Source: Rhodospirillaceae bacterium | GTDB taxonomy: Bacteria > Pseudomonadota > Alphaproteobacteria > CACIAM-22H2 | DNA: 64,000 bases | Direction: 5' to 3' | Assembly (NCBI GenBank): GCA_022843945.1 | Contig: JALHMR010000008.1 | Coordinates: forward strand, 102,255-166,254 | Part shown: piece by piece, positions 61,644 to 64,000 of the stretch | Layout of the letters: each line of letters begins with the position of its first letter | Position numbering within the stretch: position 1 is the first letter of the stretch | The notes under the pieces: generated by a model | Seen by the model: the letters and a program-made list of their open reading frames with translations, nothing else | Told to the model about the DNA's origin: nothing | The model's database searches: none | Position numbers and translations under genes: made by a program

Positions 61644-62960
61644 TCAGACCGGCAGCTTGATGCGGGCGCGCAGGCCGCCCATCGGCGAGTTGTCGAGCTG
61701 GATGCTGCCGCCATGGCTGGAGACCACGTCGCGGGCGATGGTCAGGCCGAGGCCGACACCGCCGGTCGCCGGATTGCGCGAGGGATCGAGCCGGAAGAAC
61801 GGCTTGAACACGTCCTCCCGGGCCTCGGGTGGAATGCCCGGCCCGTCATCGTCGATCACCACCTCCACCGCGCGGCCGCGCCGGGCGGCGCTGATCGCCA
61901 CCTGGGCCGCATGGCGGGTAGCGTTGATCACCAGGTTGTTGAGGCTGCGCTTCATGGCGTGGGGGCGCAGCGGCAGAGTCAGGTCGCCTTCGGTGGCCAG
62001 GGCCACCGAGTTGCCGTCACGCCTCGCCGCGGTGGCGATGTCATCGAGCAGCCCGCCCAGATCGGTGGGCTCGGTCTGCTCCTCGCCCTCGCCGCGCACG
62101 AAGGCGAGGTAGCTCTCGACCATGCGTGCCATGTCGGCGACGTCGGACTTCAGGCCGGCGACAGAGGAGTGGTCGCCCAGCATGGCCAGCTCGAGCTTCA
62201 TGCGGGTGAGCGGCGTGCGCAGATCATGGCTGACGCCGGCCAGCATCTCGGTGCGCTGGGCGATGAAACGACGGATACGTTCGCGCATGACGACGAAGGC
62301 CGCGGCGGCGCGGCGCACCTCGGTGGCGCCGTAGGGCTTGAATTCCGGTACGTCGCGGCCCTTGCCGAACTGCTCGGCCGCGGCGGCCAGCTGCTCGATG
62401 GGCCGCACCTGGTTGCGCATGAAGGCCGAGGCGACGGCGAAGAGGATCAGCGACGAGCCCACCATCCACAGCACGAAGACATAGGTTGTCGTGGTGAACA
62501 GGCGCTCGCGCGGCACGCGTACCAGCAGCACGCCCTCCGGCAGCTGCACGTCGATCTGCACGTCCTTGTCGTCGCTCCAGACGTCGAGCCGGTAGGGCCG
62601 GCGCACCCGCTCGTTGAGCGCATTGACCAGCAGGCGCTCGAGGATGCCGCTGCCCACGCCCGGGTGCTGGTTGGACAGGATGGCGCGTTCATCGAGGTAG
62701 AAGTGCAGGCCGTTCAGCGAGCCGGCGGTGGCGAAGATCCAGTGCCGGCTTTCGGAGTCGGGGTAGCGGCCGATCACCTGGACCACGGTGGCGATCTCGC
62801 CGGCGACGGCGTTCGACAGGCGCCTCGTGACCGTGTCCCACACCCGGTCGTAAAAGACGTAGGCAGCAACGATCTGCACCACGATCAGCGGCGTGATGAG
62901 GATGATGATCGCGCGCCCGAACAGGCTGTGCGGCAGGTACTGCTTGATGAAGAGCGGCAT
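61644..62960 (-). CDS. Sensor histidine kinase (EnvZ-like)
   Basis: A 438-residue inner-membrane kinase. Membrane helices lie at about 17-38 and 158-180 with a periplasmic sensor between; HAMP follows, the phospho-acceptor His is in AGVSHDLRTPLTRMKLEL, and the ATP domain has NLVINATRHA (N box), DDGPGIPPE (G1) and GVGLGLTIARDV (G2). It is the partner of the OmpR-type regulator 7 bp upstream. Confidence 0.95.
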   Translation of the reverse strand: MPLFIKQYLPHSLFGRAIIILITPLIVVQIVAAYVFYDRVWDTVTRRLSNAVAGEIATVVQVIGRYPDSESRHWIFATAGSLNGLHFYLDERAILSNQHPGVGSGILERLLVNALNERVRRPYRLDVWSDDKDVQIDVQLPEGVLLVRVPRERLFTTTTYVFVLWMVGSSLILFAVASAFMRNQVRPIEQLAAAAEQFGKGRDVPEFKPYGATEVRRAAAAFVVMRERIRRFIAQRTEMLAGVSHDLRTPLTRMKLELAMLGDHSSVAGLKSDVADMARMVESYLAFVRGEGEEQTEPTDLGGLLDDIATAARRDGNSVALATEGDLTLPLRPHAMKRSLNNLVINATRHAAQVAISAARRGRAVEVVIDDDGPGIPPEAREDVFKPFFRLDPSRNPATGGVGLGLTIARDVVSSHGGSIQLDNSPMGGLRARIKLPV

Positions 62961-62967
62961 GGATGCC

Positions 62968-63663
62968 TCAGCCCAAGCGTAGCACGTAGCCGGCGCCGCG
63001 CACCGTCTGAAGATAGCGGGGCTGCCGAGGGTTGGTTTCGACCTTGCGGCGCAGCCGGGTCATCTGCACGTCGACGGTTCGCTGGCTGCCCGTGATGCGC
63101 GAGCGCTTCAGCAGGTCGTCGCGCGACACGGTGCCGCCGGCGCTCTCGGCCAGGACCTTGAGCAGCGAGGCCTCGGCGGCGGTGAGCCGCACTTGGTCCT
63201 CCGCGCCGTCGGCGACGCGCAGCAGCTCCTCGCGCGCCATGTCAAAGCGGAACGGGCCAAAGCGGATCTGCACCGGGATCTCGGCCGGCGGCGGCACGCG
63301 GCGGAGGATGGCCCGGATGCGCAGCAGCAGCTCGTCCGGCTCGAAGGGCTTGGCGAGGTAGTCGTCGGCGCCGCTGGTCAGGCCGGCGATGCGGTCATGC
63401 GTCTCGGCCCGCGCGGTGAGCAGCAGGATCGGCACCTTGTTGTCCGTCTCGCGCAGGCGCTGGGTCAGCGCGATGCCGGTTTCACCCGGCATCATGACGT
63501 CGAGCACCAGGAGGTCGAAGGTCAGCGATTTCAGCTTCGATTCGGCATCCGGGCTGTGGGCTGCCGTGGTCACGCGAAACCCGCGATCCGACAGGAACTT
63601 GCGCAGCAGCTCGCGCAGCCGGGAATCGTCATCGACGACAAGAATATGGGCCCCCTCGGACAT
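62968..63663 (-). CDS. OmpR-family response regulator
   Basis: 231 residues. The receiver has VVDDDSR, phospho-acceptor Asp in VLDVMMPGETG, Thr in LLTARAE and Lys in LAKPFEP; the C-terminal winged helix ends RTVDVQMTRLRRKVE and TVRGAGYVL. It pairs with the downstream kinase. It starts 9 bp after the stop of the MarR gene, so all are probably in one operon. Confidence 0.95.
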   Translation of the reverse strand: MSEGAHILVVDDDSRLRELLRKFLSDRGFRVTTAAHSPDAESKLKSLTFDLLVLDVMMPGETGIALTQRLRETDNKVPILLLTARAETHDRIAGLTSGADDYLAKPFEPDELLLRIRAILRRVPPPAEIPVQIRFGPFRFDMAREELLRVADGAEDQVRLTAAEASLLKVLAESAGGTVSRDDLLKRSRITGSQRTVDVQMTRLRRKVETNPRQPRYLQTVRGAGYVLRLG

Positions 63664-63672
63664 TTACGAAGG

Positions 63673-64000
63673 TTACCGCAGCCGGCGGGGAGCGGAAAGC
63701 CGCGCCGCGGCGGCCAGGAGACGGGGCCGGTCCTCGGGGTTGACCAGGTCGGACAGCACGCGGCGGAAGGCCGCGACGGCGGCGGGCCCGGCCGCCCGGT
63801 AGGCGCCGCCGACCCGGGCGCGCTGCGGCTCGGACAGCCGGCGTTCCAGGCTTTCGCCGCTCGGCGTCAGGAACAGCCGGCGTTCGCGCCGGTCGGTCTG
63901 CCCCGGCCGCTGGGCGATGTAGCCCTCGCGCATCAGCTGGCCGAGGACCCGATTGAGGCTCTGCTTGGTGATCTTGAGGATGGAAAGTAGCTCACCCACC
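63673..64000 (-). CDS. MarR-family transcriptional regulator, 5' part beyond the window
   Basis: About 109 C-terminal residues are visible. ILKITKQSLNRVLGQLMREGYI is the recognition helix region and QTDRRERRLFLTPSGESL is the MarR wing. The frame is still open at the window end, so the N-terminus is missing. It is the most upstream gene of the regulator/kinase operon and may control it. Confidence 0.88.
   Translation of the reverse strand, partial: VGELLSILKITKQSLNRVLGQLMREGYIAQRPGQTDRRERRLFLTPSGESLERRLSEPQRARVGGAYRAAGPAAVAAFRRVLSDLVNPEDRPRLLAAAARLSAPRRLR

Overview
The window is about 64 kb of very GC-rich, gene-dense chromosome from an alphaproteobacterium. The sequence points there through a Rieske gene followed by a fused cytochrome b/c1 gene (the fbcFH arrangement known from Bradyrhizobium-type bacteria), a phasin, a DUF1127 protein, two proteins of the alphaproteobacterial PAS_5 type, and the gene order lgt - methyltransferase - pgeF - prs - rplY - pth - ychF. 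A Reyranella- or Bradyrhizobium-like organism fits, but the genus cannot be fixed from the sequence alone. No phage, insertion sequence, CRISPR array, rRNA operon or plasmid function is visible. One tRNA (Gln, TTG) is present.

Layout. 1-8.6 kb: the end of ispE, an SDR dehydrogenase, an orphan iron-type solute-binding protein, a chemoreceptor and a complete binding-protein/fused-permease/ATPase import operon. 8.75-11.9 kb: eight small genes of unknown function on the plus strand, two of them behind a shared upstream element. 11.9-15.4 kb: GDP-L-fucose synthesis (gmd, fcl) and tRNA-Gln between two PAS_5 proteins. 15.4-22.6 kb: a minus-strand MoxR / DUF58 / BatA-DUF4159 / large membrane protein operon. 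22.6-26.1 kb: a plus-strand housekeeping run (DUF1285, CoA Nudix hydrolase, DUF6111, CCA-adding enzyme, SGNH hydrolase). 26.2-31.5 kb: an NMT1-type binding protein, the bc1 complex, trmL and hemF.

31.8-37.5 kb is the most unusual part. It has two tandem flagellin-like genes with no other flagellar gene near them. The first has 982 codons, with two DUF4114-like domains and a Gly/Asn/Thr linker between flagellin-type ends. The second carries 33 consecutive glycines. Both continue past the normal flagellin C-terminus with a short motif, (I/L)(Q/E)(R/K)SAIL-RP, present four times in one and once in the other. Two secreted paralogues follow, the second broken by a frameshift at a C4 run.

37.6-44.7 kb: methylthioadenosine salvage, an aldolase/dehydrogenase fusion, RidA, VOC and dienelactone hydrolase proteins, and a tandem pair of trypsin-like proteins, one of which has lost its catalytic Asp. 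44.8-53.1 kb: two minus-strand housekeeping groups (prs-rplY-pth-ychF, and hldD-lgt-methyltransferase-pgeF-microprotein-lipoprotein). 53.2-61.0 kb: ubiK, a YbjN protein, proC, a receiver protein, TetR, a phasin behind a promoter/operator-like site, CsaA, an isopropylmalate-dehydrogenase relative with Phe in place of the catalytic Tyr, an Fe(II)/2OG oxygenase, an ArsR regulator and DUF1127. 61.0-64.0 kb: an operon of a MarR regulator (cut by the window end), an OmpR-type regulator, a histidine kinase and a methyltransferase.

Three different palindromic intergenic repeats lie at about 0.2, 7.1 and 59.2 kb. All function calls come from reading motifs and gene order; no database search was possible.
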